From Brachyspira hampsonii (lineage in GTDB: Bacteria > Spirochaetota > Brachyspiria > Brachyspirales > Brachyspiraceae), in NCBI RefSeq assembly GCF_001746205.1, contig NZ_MDCO01000001.1, positions 195,896-259,895 of the forward strand: 64,000 nucleotides of DNA. Direction: 5' to 3'. Position 1 is the first letter of the stretch; each line of letters opens with the position of its first letter. The notes beneath the pieces were generated by a model that searched no databases, had not been told where the DNA came from, and saw nothing but the letters and a program-made list of their open reading frames with translations. A program made the position numbers and the translations under genes. Of this stretch, positions 37,243 through 45,754 are shown one piece after another.

Positions 37243-38124
37243 TTAAATATCAATACCTAAAAACTGCTTCACTAAAAGACCTATTAAAAAACTTATCCCA
37301 GCAACTGTTAAACTAATCCCAGCCATCTCTATGAATCTCTTTTTGAAAGGAAGGCTTTTAGCAACAGATATATAGTATGTAAAGAAAAATATTATAAATA
37401 CAACTATACAAAGCATAGTAATCAAAGCATATAAATAGTGATTGCTTGGAAAAATGAGATAAGGCAGTATTAAGAGTGTTACTGTTATTAAATACATTAT
37501 TCCTGTATATGAACATGATTTAAAAGCGTTTTTATCGCCTTCAGCTTTAGCGGATAAATACTCAGAGGAAGCCATTGATAATGTAGCAGATATACCTGTT
37601 ATAATTCCAGATAATGCCACTAATTTGTTATTTTGCAAAGCAAAACTTAAACCTGCTAATGTACCGCTTATCTCTACTAAAGCATCGCTTAAGCCCAAAA
37701 CCATAGAACCTGCATATTTAAGCCTGTCCTCATCTAGTATGGATATGAGTTTATTTTCATGCTCATCTTCATCAAAAGCTATTTTCTTGGCATCAGGCAC
37801 TTCTGATACTATTTTTGAATAAATATTCTCAGCATTTTTCTCACCGCCTTCCATTATCTTTATTACGAATGTGTATCCTAAAATGAAACTTAATATAAAA
37901 TATTTTAATACTTTTAATCTTTGAGGCTTTAATTTTTTATTTGTATATTTCTCTAGTATTTTTGAATGAGCATATTCTTCTTTTGCTATACTTTCTAATA
38001 TTTTTCTATCATCTTCTTTCTTCACAAACTTTATAAGATTTAAATAAACAGCATGCTCCGTTACCTCATTTTGCTGCATCTCTAATAAAAGCTTCATAGT
38101 GTTTTTAGAAATATTATTACTCAT
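37243..38124 (-). CDS. Membrane-bound ferritin/VIT1-CCC1 family protein (MbfA-like)
   Basis: About 293 residues: an N-terminal ferritin-like four-helix domain (1-120) followed by the VIT1/CCC1 transport domain with four or five helices (130-293). Glutamate-rich metal motifs are visible: NEVTEHAVY, KEEYAHSKIL and DEDEHENKL, spaced like a di-iron site. LGLSDALVEISGTLAGLSFAL is the VIT core helix and SMASSEYLSAKAEGD is the usual basic-acidic loop. Such proteins export Fe2+/Mn2+. A TTG 12 bases upstream of ATG 38124 is also in frame; ATG has GGAA at suitable spacing. Iron efflux under oxidative or metal stress is the likely role. Confidence 0.87.
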   Translation of the reverse strand: MSNNISKNTMKLLLEMQQNEVTEHAVYLNLIKFVKKEDDRKILESIAKEEYAHSKILEKYTNKKLKPQRLKVLKYFILSFILGYTFVIKIMEGGEKNAENIYSKIVSEVPDAKKIAFDEDEHENKLISILDEDRLKYAGSMVLGLSDALVEISGTLAGLSFALQNNKLVALSGIITGISATLSMASSEYLSAKAEGDKNAFKSCSYTGIMYLITVTLLILPYLIFPSNHYLYALITMLCIVVFIIFFFTYYISVAKSLPFKKRFIEMAGISLTVAGISFLIGLLVKQFLGIDI

Positions 38125-38194
38125 TTTCTTTTCCAATAAGATATTTTATATATGTATATTATATAATAATATGAAATAAAAATATACTAATAAA

Positions 38195-39070
38195 TTAATT
38201 TTTAATATAAATTCTATTTTTATAAAAATAAACTAATAATGCAGCAAATATTGTAAGAATCATTCCTATAAAAGAATAAAAATCTACCCTTTCTTTAAAT
38301 AAAAATACACTGAAAATATATGAAAATATTACCCCTGTATAATTATATATACTTACAGCAGAAACAGGTGCTTTTTTATATGCTATAGTTAAAAAGAACT
38401 GCCCAAATCCTGCGAATATTCCTATAAGCAAAAGTAATAACACTTCAAACAAATTAGGAATGACAAAACTTTTCACAAAGAATAATGAAAATATACATGA
38501 AAACAAAGAAAAATAAAATATTATTAAAGAACTGCTCTCTTTTCCTTTCAAAGATCCTATTATAGCATAAGATATACCCGCAAACATAGCAGCAGACAAA
38601 GCCACTACAGCAGGAAATACATTTGAGTTCATAGTAGGCTTTATTATGAATATAGAGCCTATTGCAGCAATAATCATTCCAAGCCACTGTATTTTCAGAA
38701 CCTTTTCCTTAATTAAAATAAAAGCAAAAAAACTAGACCAAAAAGGCGATGTTTTCTGAAGTACTGATGCATCGGCAAGAACCATATTATTCGCAGCATA
38801 AAAATAGCATATAATACCTAAATATCCAGAAACACTCCTGCATACTATTGATAAAATATTGCTTTTACTTGGAAATAGTTTTTCTCTATCTCTAATCATA
38901 ACAAAAGCACTTATAAACAATGTTATAAAATTGCGGGCAAAAACCTGTTCCATTACTGGTATATTTGAGCCTGAAATTTTTACTGCTATTTCCATTATAC
39001 TGAATGAAAGAGCAGAAAATATTATAAATAAAGAACCTAATTTTATATTATTATTTGAATCATTAATCAT
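38195..39070 (-). CDS. DMT-superfamily transporter (two EamA domains)
   Basis: A 291-residue protein with ten membrane helices in two EamA repeats, the second starting near SLIIFYFSLFSCIF. VLADASVLQKTSPFWSSFFAFILIKEKV is the classic end of the first EamA repeat, and APVSAVSIYNYTGVIFSYIFSVFLFKERV of the second. Exports or imports metabolites such as amino acids or nucleotide precursors; substrate unknown. Its start faces the DnaA-box-like region and no promoter was picked out. Confidence 0.88.
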   Translation of the reverse strand: MINDSNNNIKLGSLFIIFSALSFSIMEIAVKISGSNIPVMEQVFARNFITLFISAFVMIRDREKLFPSKSNILSIVCRSVSGYLGIICYFYAANNMVLADASVLQKTSPFWSSFFAFILIKEKVLKIQWLGMIIAAIGSIFIIKPTMNSNVFPAVVALSAAMFAGISYAIIGSLKGKESSSLIIFYFSLFSCIFSLFFVKSFVIPNLFEVLLLLLIGIFAGFGQFFLTIAYKKAPVSAVSIYNYTGVIFSYIFSVFLFKERVDFYSFIGMILTIFAALLVYFYKNRIYIKN

Positions 39071-39259
39071 AGTTATTTACTTTTTGGTTCATGATTTTCG
39101 GAAAATATTATATTAAAATAATCTAAAAATCAATAATTGTAATACTCTTGTTTCAAAACTATTTGACAATATTGTATATAAATTTTTGTAATTTATCAGT
39201 TATAAAATTAGTTTTTAATAGGTATAATTGTATATCAAAATTTAGTCTTAAAACAATAT

Positions 39260-39618
39260 AGTTGATAAAATGTTAATAAATAATAAAAAAATATTAACAT
39301 TGCAAACAAATTTATATTTAATAAAAATTCTGAATTTCATTATAAAATTTATTGTTTTTATATATTTTAATACTTGTTAATATTAACATAGTTATCAACA
39401 TTATATTTATATGTTTTTTCTATTTTCTTCTTATATGCAATAAATTATCAACATATCAACATCTTAATAATAATAAAAAATTTATTTAAAAATTTAAATA
39501 TATAATATTATTATATAAAATAAATTATCATATATTCAAAATTTGAATTTTAAGAAATAAAAATATAATGAATTCAATTATTTTAATAATGTTAATAACT
39601 TGTTGATAATGTTAATAA
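39260..39618. other. AT-rich region with clustered DnaA-box-like nonamers (candidate origin)
   Basis: TTATCAACA, one change from the TTATCCACA DnaA box, occurs at 39392 and 39445, with ATATCAACA at 39453. The reverse form TGTTGATAA is at 39601, flanked by TGTTAATAA at 39590 and 39610, and AGTTGATAA-TGTTAATAA stands at 39260 and 39271. That is eight sites in 360 bp, several 9-11 bp apart in one orientation. The intervening DNA is almost pure A+T. dnaA itself is not in the window. Confidence 0.45.
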
Positions 39619-39784
39619 ATTAAAATAAAAATACTGTATAAATTTTACTATGAAATTTAATTAAAGAATTTATAATATAAATTTAAATTATGAATTCAAA
39701 TTTTGAATTTATTTTATAGAATTGGCATTTTTAATAATTTTGTGTTATAATAATAGTAAATATTATGTTTATTTCAGGCGTATT

Positions 39785-40558
39785 ATGAAACAAAATTTTT
39801 ATATAAATAGCAAATTAAAAGATTTAATTTCAAATATAATTTACGATGTTCAAAATTATAATAATATAATATCTAAATATATAGATATAGAAAGATGTGC
39901 CAATAATTATTGCAGCGAATCAAGAGCAACAATAGTAAGACAATCTATTCTAATAAATAGAACTATGGAAGCTTTAAATGACTTTAATGATATAAACTCT
40001 GATTCTTTTAAACTCAATATGAATTTTGAAAATATATCTATTATTATAAATGAAGCTTTAGATGATATATTTGATTTATTTAAATCTAAAAGAATTAAAA
40101 TAACATTAAATGATAAAATATTGAAAGAATGCATAGTTTTAATGGATAGAGATAAGATAAAGAGAAGTATTCTTAATGTATTTACTTTTATTTACAATAT
40201 AATAAAAGTGAATACATCAATGGATATAACATATAATTTAATTAATTATGATGATGATAAAGAATTTTTATTAATAAATGGAATTGATGGTATAAGTAAA
40301 AAAGATGAGAAAACACTTGATTTAAATGAAGAATGCATAGATATATCTATAACATTTAAAAGCGATGATATACCTAATGATATAAAAAGAATGCTTTTTA
40401 AAACCCCTTTAATATCTTATGATAATTTCAATTTTAATAATTTATATCTATATACTGCCTATAGAACAATAAAAGAACATTATGGTAATATATGGTTTGA
40501 ATCAGTAAGAAATGAGCAGAGAATTAATATAATATTGCCGGCTAAGAATAAGTTATGA
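39785..40558 (+). CDS. Degenerate histidine-kinase-like protein without catalytic ATP-binding motifs
   Basis: A 257-residue cytoplasmic protein. The second half follows the fold pattern of a HATPase domain, ending RTIKEHYGNIWFESV and INIILPAK, the usual last helix and strand of sensor kinases. The glycine-rich G1/G2 boxes are missing: the DxGxG and GxGLGL positions read NGIDGIS and NNLYLYTAY. The N-terminal helix pair lacks the phosphoacceptor histidine motif. The frame runs back to 39722, but ATG 39785 with AGGCG upstream is more likely. Its stop overlaps the next start in ATGA, so translation is coupled to a membrane LuxR-type protein. Confidence 0.65.
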   Translation: MKQNFYINSKLKDLISNIIYDVQNYNNIISKYIDIERCANNYCSESRATIVRQSILINRTMEALNDFNDINSDSFKLNMNFENISIIINEALDDIFDLFKSKRIKITLNDKILKECIVLMDRDKIKRSILNVFTFIYNIIKVNTSMDITYNLINYDDDKEFLLINGIDGISKKDEKTLDLNEECIDISITFKSDDIPNDIKRMLFKTPLISYDNFNFNNLYLYTAYRTIKEHYGNIWFESVRNEQRINIILPAKNKL

Positions 40559-41511
40559 ATTATGTATTAGGATATATTCTCTTAATTGCCTATTTATTTT
40601 CTTTTATAATAGGTTTTTCTTCAATACTTTTCTCTATTATTTATTATATAATAGAAAGGGTTGCATGGCTTAAATATTATATAATATTTTTATTCACTTT
40701 TTCTCTTCTTCTTATGATAAGGGCTGTAAAAATTTTAAGTTTTTTAACAGTTCCATATTTCATGTCTAATAATATATTTAATACATTATACTTTTTTAGT
40801 TTTTCTGTAGCTATGTCATTAATGCTTTATTTTATACCGGCATTTTTATATAGATTTTTAAATATAAAATGGAATCTAAAACAAAATATTATATATATAA
40901 CTATATCAATAATTCATTTTATTTTGAGTATATTGGGAATATTGATAAAGTTTGATATTTATATTATAAGCGGTATTATTTTTTATATTTCTATAATTAT
41001 AATATTTATAATAGGGGCAGTAAATTATAAGAATATAAAAGACAAGACTGTAAAATTAATAGTAAAGATACTTGGACTTATAACTATAATAATATATCCG
41101 GTTCTTATATATCAGCTTATTATTTATAGAATTGAAGCAGCTGATATGGGGTCTATGGATATCACATTGGTATTATTTTATATATGGTGGAATTTAGTTA
41201 TACTTGGCTATTTATCTTGGTATTTTATCAATATGGTTAATAATAAAATATCAAATAATAATATTAATAGTGAAAATGCTATAGAAGATGATATTAAGTA
41301 TAATAACACAGAAAAAAGAGAAATAGATGTAAATTTAACTAAAAGAGAGAAAGAGATACTGTCTTATCTTCTTGACGGCAAAACTAATAAAGAGGTATCA
41401 TTAATATTAAGTATATCTCTTAACACAGTAAATAACCATGTGGCCAACATATATGAGAAATCAGGAGTAAAGAATAGGGTAGAGTTAGTGAATAAATTTT
41501 CTAAAAAATAG
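40555..41511 (+). CDS. Seven-helix membrane protein with LuxR-type DNA-binding domain
   Basis: A 318-residue protein. Residues 1-235 form about seven membrane helices (FIIGFSSILFSIIYYII first). After an acidic linker, residues 255-318 are a GerE/LuxR helix-turn-helix: LTKREKEILSYLLDGKTNKE, then SLNTVNNHVANIYEKSGVKN. It could be a one-component regulator that binds DNA while anchored in the membrane, sensing a signal with the seven-helix part. The start overlaps the stop of the degenerate kinase gene, suggesting that the two work together. No receiver domain is present, so it is not a classical response regulator. Confidence 0.85.
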   Translation: MNYVLGYILLIAYLFSFIIGFSSILFSIIYYIIERVAWLKYYIIFLFTFSLLLMIRAVKILSFLTVPYFMSNNIFNTLYFFSFSVAMSLMLYFIPAFLYRFLNIKWNLKQNIIYITISIIHFILSILGILIKFDIYIISGIIFYISIIIIFIIGAVNYKNIKDKTVKLIVKILGLITIIIYPVLIYQLIIYRIEAADMGSMDITLVLFYIWWNLVILGYLSWYFINMVNNKISNNNINSENAIEDDIKYNNTEKREIDVNLTKREKEILSYLLDGKTNKEVSLILSISLNTVNNHVANIYEKSGVKNRVELVNKFSKK

Positions 41512-41555
41512 GCTTAAATTATGTATATAATTATTTGTTTATGATAACTTAATTT

Positions 41556-41590
41556 TTAAAAATAGTAAGAATAATACTTACTATTTTTAA
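41556..41590. terminator. Bidirectional terminator
   Basis: AAAAATAGTAAG pairs with CTTACTATTTTT; it separates the LuxR-type gene from the convergent flgM. Confidence 0.85.
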
Positions 41591-41624
41591 GATTAGATTA
41601 AAAAATAATTATAACAGATTTTTA

Positions 41625-41918
41625 TTATTCTATAGGCATAGAATCTATTATAGAATTAGCCAAAGAGTTTAACACCTCTTCTCTTAATGCACCATCTTGC
41701 ATATATAATTCTAATCTTTTTTTAGCTTCTGCGATTTTTTCTTCTCTTACATCTGGAGCTTCTTTGATGATATTCATTAATTTTTCATTTTGCAAAGCTA
41801 ATCTTGATTCATTAGAAATTTCTATTCTATCTGAACACATTTTAGAAACTTTTTCATTATACTTAACATTAGATTTTTGTTGTATATTTGATGTGCCGCC
41901 TATTTTATCAATTGTCAT
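41625..41918 (-). CDS. flgM: FlgM-like anti-sigma factor
   Basis: A 97-residue protein starting MTIDKIGGTSNIQQ. The C-terminal half, RIEISNESRLAL then VREEKIAEAKKRLELY, is the sigma-28-binding region of FlgM, which holds the flagellar sigma factor FliA until the hook is finished. The frame is open upstream to 41951 inside rsmI, but ATG 41918 has AAGGAG 8 bases upstream. It overlaps the end of rsmI by 11 bp, so the two are coupled. Length and position fit FlgM well; no flagellar gene is adjacent. Confidence 0.8.
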   Translation of the reverse strand: MTIDKIGGTSNIQQKSNVKYNEKVSKMCSDRIEISNESRLALQNEKLMNIIKEAPDVREEKIAEAKKRLELYMQDGALREEVLNSLANSIIDSMPIE

Positions 41919-42654
41919 AGTCTGACTCCTTACATAGATTATTTTCGGCATTAGCCTTGCATACTTTAGATTTTCTATTATCTATTATAATACAAAATTC
42001 TCCTTTAGTTAGTATACTACCATCTATAAAAAAATCAAGGATATTTTTAGCCTCTGATCTGATTATTTGCTCGAATTGTTTGGTGATTTCTCTTCCGATA
42101 ACAATGTCCGTTTTTTCTCCGAATATGTTAACAATATCTTCTATGCATTCTTTGACCCTATAAACGGATTCATATATTACTATTATTGTTTTTTGATTAT
42201 TGTATAAGTCTTTTAATTGATTTCTTCTTTTTCCTGATTTATTAGAAAGAAAGCCAACAAATAAAGTGTTGCCTGAAATTCCTGAAACTGAGAGTAAAGA
42301 AGTAAATGCTGATATTCCTCCTACAGGAACTATTTTTATATTTTTTTCTATAGCCGATTTTATAATACTTACACCCGGATCACTTATGCATGGAGTTCCT
42401 GCATCGCTTATTATGGCAGCTGAATTTCCATTTAATATTTCATTTATATATTCATTGATTCTATATTCAGATGAATGGCTATGATAAGAAAATAATTTAT
42501 TTTTTATATTATAAAAGTTAAGGAGCTTTAGGGCAACTCTTGTATCTTCTGCCAATATAAAGTTAACATTTCTAAGTATTTTCAAAGCTCTTATAGTTAT
42601 ATCTTCCATATTTCCTATAGGAGTAGCTACTACATATATGACACCATTTTCCAC
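41908..42654 (-). CDS. rsmI: RsmI, 16S rRNA (cytidine-1402-2'-O)-methyltransferase
   Basis: Methylates the ribose of C1402 in 16S rRNA. The tetrapyrrole-methylase fold is clear: VVATPIGNMEDIT, AEDTRVALKLLNFYNI, SHSSEYRINEY, ISDAGTPCISDPG, PVGGISAFTSLL and VFGEKTDIVIGREITKQFE. A GTG at 42654 gives the family-typical N-terminus but has no ribosome site. A GGAG at 42761-42764 is seven bases from an ATT at 42753, in frame, which would add 33 residues. I give the conservative GTG start. Downstream flgM overlaps its end. Confidence 0.88.
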   Translation of the reverse strand: MENGVIYVVATPIGNMEDITIRALKILRNVNFILAEDTRVALKLLNFYNIKNKLFSYHSHSSEYRINEYINEILNGNSAAIISDAGTPCISDPGVSIIKSAIEKNIKIVPVGGISAFTSLLSVSGISGNTLFVGFLSNKSGKRRNQLKDLYNNQKTIIVIYESVYRVKECIEDIVNIFGEKTDIVIGREITKQFEQIIRSEAKNILDFFIDGSILTKGEFCIIIDNRKSKVCKANAENNLCKESDYDN

Positions 42655-42826
42655 TATATTTTTATTATTGTCATGATTTATTATTTCTTTTATAAACTCT
42701 TCATCAGTTTTTATATCATCATTATTAATTATTTTTTTATTATTATTTTTAATAGTTATTCTCCATTATTTATTTATTTCTATTATATATTAAAGTTTTT
42801 ATTAATACAATAATGCTATAATAAAA

Positions 42827-42842
42827 TGTTTCACATAAAACA
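42827..42842. promoter_or_regulatory. parS-like site
   Basis: TGTTTCACATAAAACA, two changes from the ParB-binding consensus TGTTTCACGTGAAACA, about 200 bp from a second closer match. Confidence 0.35.
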
Positions 42843-42845
42843 TTT

Positions 42846-42932
42846 TTACGCACGGTTAATAGATAAATAATATATTAGGTATGTTTTTATATATTTATCT
42901 TTATTGTGTATACTTTTTTAATCGTGCGTTTT
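42846..42932. repeat. Family B repeat
   Basis: TACGCACGGTTAATAG at the left and TAATCGTGCGTTTTA at the right; a lone G-rich box (TTTTGGGGTGGATGGGC) follows directly. Confidence 0.75.
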
Positions 42933-42934
42933 AT

Positions 42935-42952
42935 TTTGGGGTGGATGGGCTT
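42935..42952 (+). repeat. Solo G-rich box, remnant of family A
   Basis: TTTGGGGTGGATGGGCTTAAT resembles the outer box of family A without its partners. Confidence 0.35.
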
Positions 42953-43016
42953 AATAATTTTTTTTATTAATAAAATTATATATGAAAGCTAATAGTATCA
43001 TATTAATAATTAATTC

Positions 43017-43060
43017 TTTAGTGGATAAAATGTTTCATGTGAAACATTTTATCCACTAAA
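43017..43060. terminator. Perfect 21-bp inverted repeat at the 3' end of the radical SAM gene, containing a parS-like core
   Basis: Arms TTTAGTGGATAAAATGTTTC-A and its exact complement with a 2-base loop. It overlaps the stop of the radical SAM gene at 43056. The T-run expected of a terminator is poor. The centre, 43031-43046, reads TGTTTCATGTGAAACA, one base from the ParB consensus. Confidence 0.5.
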
Positions 43061-44150
43061 AATATCCAGGCATATTATATTCAGATTGTTTGCAATTATA
43101 ACAAACACTTTTTTTATCACCAATAGTAAATATGTCTTTTCTAAAATCAGCAATTTTTTTATTTGTATAAATATCAAATACAGTATCAGAAGCTATATTA
43201 CCTAATATGTATTTTTTATGTTCTTCTATATCGCTTCTTAATTCACAGCAAGGTGTGTAATTTCCATCATAATCAACTTGTATAGATATTACTGGCATAA
43301 AACATTGAATAACTCTCTTTCTTAAATTTATGTCTTTTACAGTGTTTCCTCTTGGAGTTGCTACATTTTTAAAATTTTGTGCTTTATATATTATTTCCAT
43401 ATCTTTATATTCTAATTTTAAATAATATTCATTATTTGTAGATATTATTACATTATAGTTTAAATTTAATTTATTTATTAATTTATCCATACCTGGTTTT
43501 ATTATATTTTCTATATCAAAAGGTGTATTTCTATCTAAAGCATCATAATAGTATGATATTAGAATATTTTTTACATTTAAATTTCTTAATATTCTTAAAT
43601 ATTCTAAATCTAAATAATCACCATTTGTAAATATTTTTACTTTTGAGTTTGGTATGTTTTCATTTATTTGTCTTATCCTTTTTATCACTAATTCTTTATT
43701 GTAAAGAGTTTCATTATATCTATGTAAAGTAATGTATCCGGAATAATCTATTTCTTTTAATTCCATTATTAATTTTAAAAATAATTTTTCATCTAGTTCT
43801 GAAATTTTAGATTGTCTATCTACTATAAAATTAGGACAAAACCAACATTTTCTATTGCAATATGATGATATAGCTATTTCAATTAAATGAACGTTTTCTT
43901 TAAACATCTTTTTTTTTATTTCTTCATTTTCTTGATTCATTAATAAGTTAGCAGTTTTATCTATTAACATTCTATATTTTTCTTTTGTTGAGTTTTCTGA
44001 ATCATTATATATCTTATTTTCTATATATGAAATTTTATTTTCTATATTGCATATTTTATCATAATTTGTATTAATTAAATCTCTAATAGAATTCCTTAAA
44101 TTTTTAAAAGGTATCCACCACACTATTTTATCTATTACTTTTTTATTCAT
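43056..44150 (-). CDS. Radical SAM protein with SPASM-type C-terminus
   Basis: A 364-residue radical SAM enzyme: residues 1-90 form a helical lead, then SYCNRKCWFCPNF with the C-x3-C-x2-C cluster near 94-101. The C-terminal region has DGNYTPCCELRSD, LGNI and CYNCKQ, a SPASM/twitch set that can bind further Fe-S clusters. The family modifies peptides or sugars; the substrate is unknown. AGGAG stands 11 bases before ATG 44150. The 5' UTR contains 45 GATTT units, and a coupled leader frame ends 5 bases inside this start. No precursor-peptide gene was seen nearby. It may be a phase-variable surface-modification gene. Confidence 0.85.
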   Translation of the reverse strand: MNKKVIDKIVWWIPFKNLRNSIRDLINTNYDKICNIENKISYIENKIYNDSENSTKEKYRMLIDKTANLLMNQENEEIKKKMFKENVHLIEIAISSYCNRKCWFCPNFIVDRQSKISELDEKLFLKLIMELKEIDYSGYITLHRYNETLYNKELVIKRIRQINENIPNSKVKIFTNGDYLDLEYLRILRNLNVKNILISYYYDALDRNTPFDIENIIKPGMDKLINKLNLNYNVIISTNNEYYLKLEYKDMEIIYKAQNFKNVATPRGNTVKDINLRKRVIQCFMPVISIQVDYDGNYTPCCELRSDIEEHKKYILGNIASDTVFDIYTNKKIADFRKDIFTIGDKKSVCYNCKQSEYNMPGYF

Positions 44151-44210
44151 AATTTAAAATACTCCTATTTTTTAAATATATTCTAAAAGATATAGAATTA
44201 AATTTATTTT

Positions 44211-44435
44211 GATTTGATTTGATTTGATTTGATTTGATTTGATTTGATTTGATTTGATTTGATTTGATTTGATTTGATTTGATTTGATTTGATTTGATTT
44301 GATTTGATTTGATTTGATTTGATTTGATTTGATTTGATTTGATTTGATTTGATTTGATTTGATTTGATTTGATTTGATTTGATTTGATTTGATTTGATTT
44401 GATTTGATTTGATTTGATTTGATTTGATTTGATTT
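44211..44435. repeat. Tandem pentanucleotide tract, (GATTT)45
   Basis: 45 perfect copies of GATTT (AAATC on the minus strand) with no interruption, 60 bp before the radical SAM start. The tract lies between its promoter (44447-44475) and ribosome site. On the minus strand one frame reads IKSNQ repeated and is open from 44487 to 44143. Confidence 0.97.
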
Positions 44436-44446
44436 GAGCATAACTT

Positions 44447-44475
44447 ATGATATCATATATATAATATTTTGTCAA
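44447..44475 (-). promoter_or_regulatory. Promoter of the radical SAM gene
   Basis: TTGACA, 17-bp spacer, TATCAT on the minus strand; the start point falls at the edge of the GATTT tract, so the tract is transcribed. Confidence 0.65.
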
Positions 44476-44630
44476 TTTCTTATACAAAAATTATTATTAA
44501 TTTTATTGTTCATATAAAATATTTTAAATACCATATATAATATGGTTAAATTTATTATAAAATTAATATTGTAAATTATAGTAATTAGTATAAAATTATA
44601 CTTATATTAGGTTATGGCTTTATTGTATTT

Positions 44631-45551
44631 ATGAAAGAAAAAATTAAAAACTTTAAACAAAAAATAATTAAAAGAAAAGATATACTATTTTCTGTTATAG
44701 TATCTTTTATACTGCATATATTTTTATTCAGCTTTATAAACACTTCTATAATGCAGGAAGTATTTGCTTATGAAAAGGCTAAAAAAGAAGCAGAGGAAAG
44801 ATATAAAAAAGATGATTATATGTTCTTGGTAGAAACTCCTGAAATAGAAGAGGAGGAGAGTAAAGAAGATACTCCTTTTGCCTCTGATAAAACATTAAGA
44901 TCCAAAGGTCAGACAGATGTTAAACCTTCAAAAGTATTTTCTGATACTTCAGTATTTTCTTTTTTGGGAGACGGAGCAAATAGCCCAATAATAGAAAGAA
45001 GACCTACAGAAAATATTAAGCCTAATAATAATCAAAATCAAAATAGAGAAAAAAAAGAATTAGGAAAAGATATATCCAGAGATAATGTAGAAACTTATAA
45101 ACCTAAAAATCCTGGAATTAAAGGTGATACTAAAATACCGGCATCATTTGAAGAAGGTGCTGACAGAGCTGTTGTCTTTTCAAGTGAAACAGGAAGTATG
45201 CAGCTTGGTACTAAGGCTCAAGAATATTTTTGGTATTTCTATGCATTGGTTGGTTCTATAAGAGATTCTTGGTATCTTACTATACCCAATCAGGCTCATT
45301 ATTTGGGACTTATAAGAACTGATGAGGTTGAAGTTTTACTTTCTATAGATGAAGAAGGAAATATAGAATTTGAAAAGTTTTTGAAAACTTCTATAAACGG
45401 TCAGACTAGTCTTGATAATTCATGTTCAAAAGCGGTTGAATATGCAAAAAAGTTAAAACCTCCTCCTCAAGGTTTATGGAATGATTATGCTGAAAATGGA
45501 AAGATTTATATTCCTTTCAAATTTATATATCAAAATTTCAGCAGGGATTAA
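44631..45551 (+). CDS. TonB-like envelope-spanning protein
   Basis: A 306-residue protein: cytoplasmic basic start, one membrane helix (ILFSVIVSFILHIFLFSFI, about 18-36), a long charged and proline/asparagine-rich linker (50-190) and a compact C-terminal domain (200-300) with VEVLLSIDEEGNIEFEKFLKTS and IYIPFKFIY. This is the layout of TonB or TolA proteins, which transmit proton-motive force to outer-membrane receptors; the linker has KP-rich features but no strict XP repeats. ExbB/ExbD genes are not adjacent. No Shine-Dalgarno is clear. Divergent from the radical SAM gene. Confidence 0.65.
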   Translation: MKEKIKNFKQKIIKRKDILFSVIVSFILHIFLFSFINTSIMQEVFAYEKAKKEAEERYKKDDYMFLVETPEIEEEESKEDTPFASDKTLRSKGQTDVKPSKVFSDTSVFSFLGDGANSPIIERRPTENIKPNNNQNQNREKKELGKDISRDNVETYKPKNPGIKGDTKIPASFEEGADRAVVFSSETGSMQLGTKAQEYFWYFYALVGSIRDSWYLTIPNQAHYLGLIRTDEVEVLLSIDEEGNIEFEKFLKTSINGQTSLDNSCSKAVEYAKKLKPPPQGLWNDYAENGKIYIPFKFIYQNFSRD

Positions 45552-45584
45552 TTATATAAATATTTTATTTTTTTAATTTTCAAT

Positions 45585-45669
45585 ACCGCACGCAGAATAA
45601 GATAAAAAATATATATTAATTTTAAATTATAATAGAAATAATAAGTGAAATTTTGTTTACCGTGCGTTG
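45585..45669. repeat. Family B repeat
   Basis: ACCGCACGCAGAATAAG at the left and TTTACCGTGCGTTGA at the right. Confidence 0.8.
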
Positions 45670-45754
45670 AGTTAATTTTTATAAAATTTATACTTATTTT
45701 TTAATTATTATAAAACTAAAAAGGAATAATGAAGCATTTAATAATATTTAAAAT

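Noticed and set aside
38859-39116. Plus-strand frame antisense to the DMT transporter start
   Set aside because: It covers conserved membrane-helix coding in the other strand and lacks a ribosome site.
44143-44487. A 114-codon frame encoding IKSNQ repeats as a real protein gene
   Set aside because: It starts with TTG without a ribosome site, is generated by the pentanucleotide tract and overlaps the promoter. It is better treated as a possible coupling leader than a protein.
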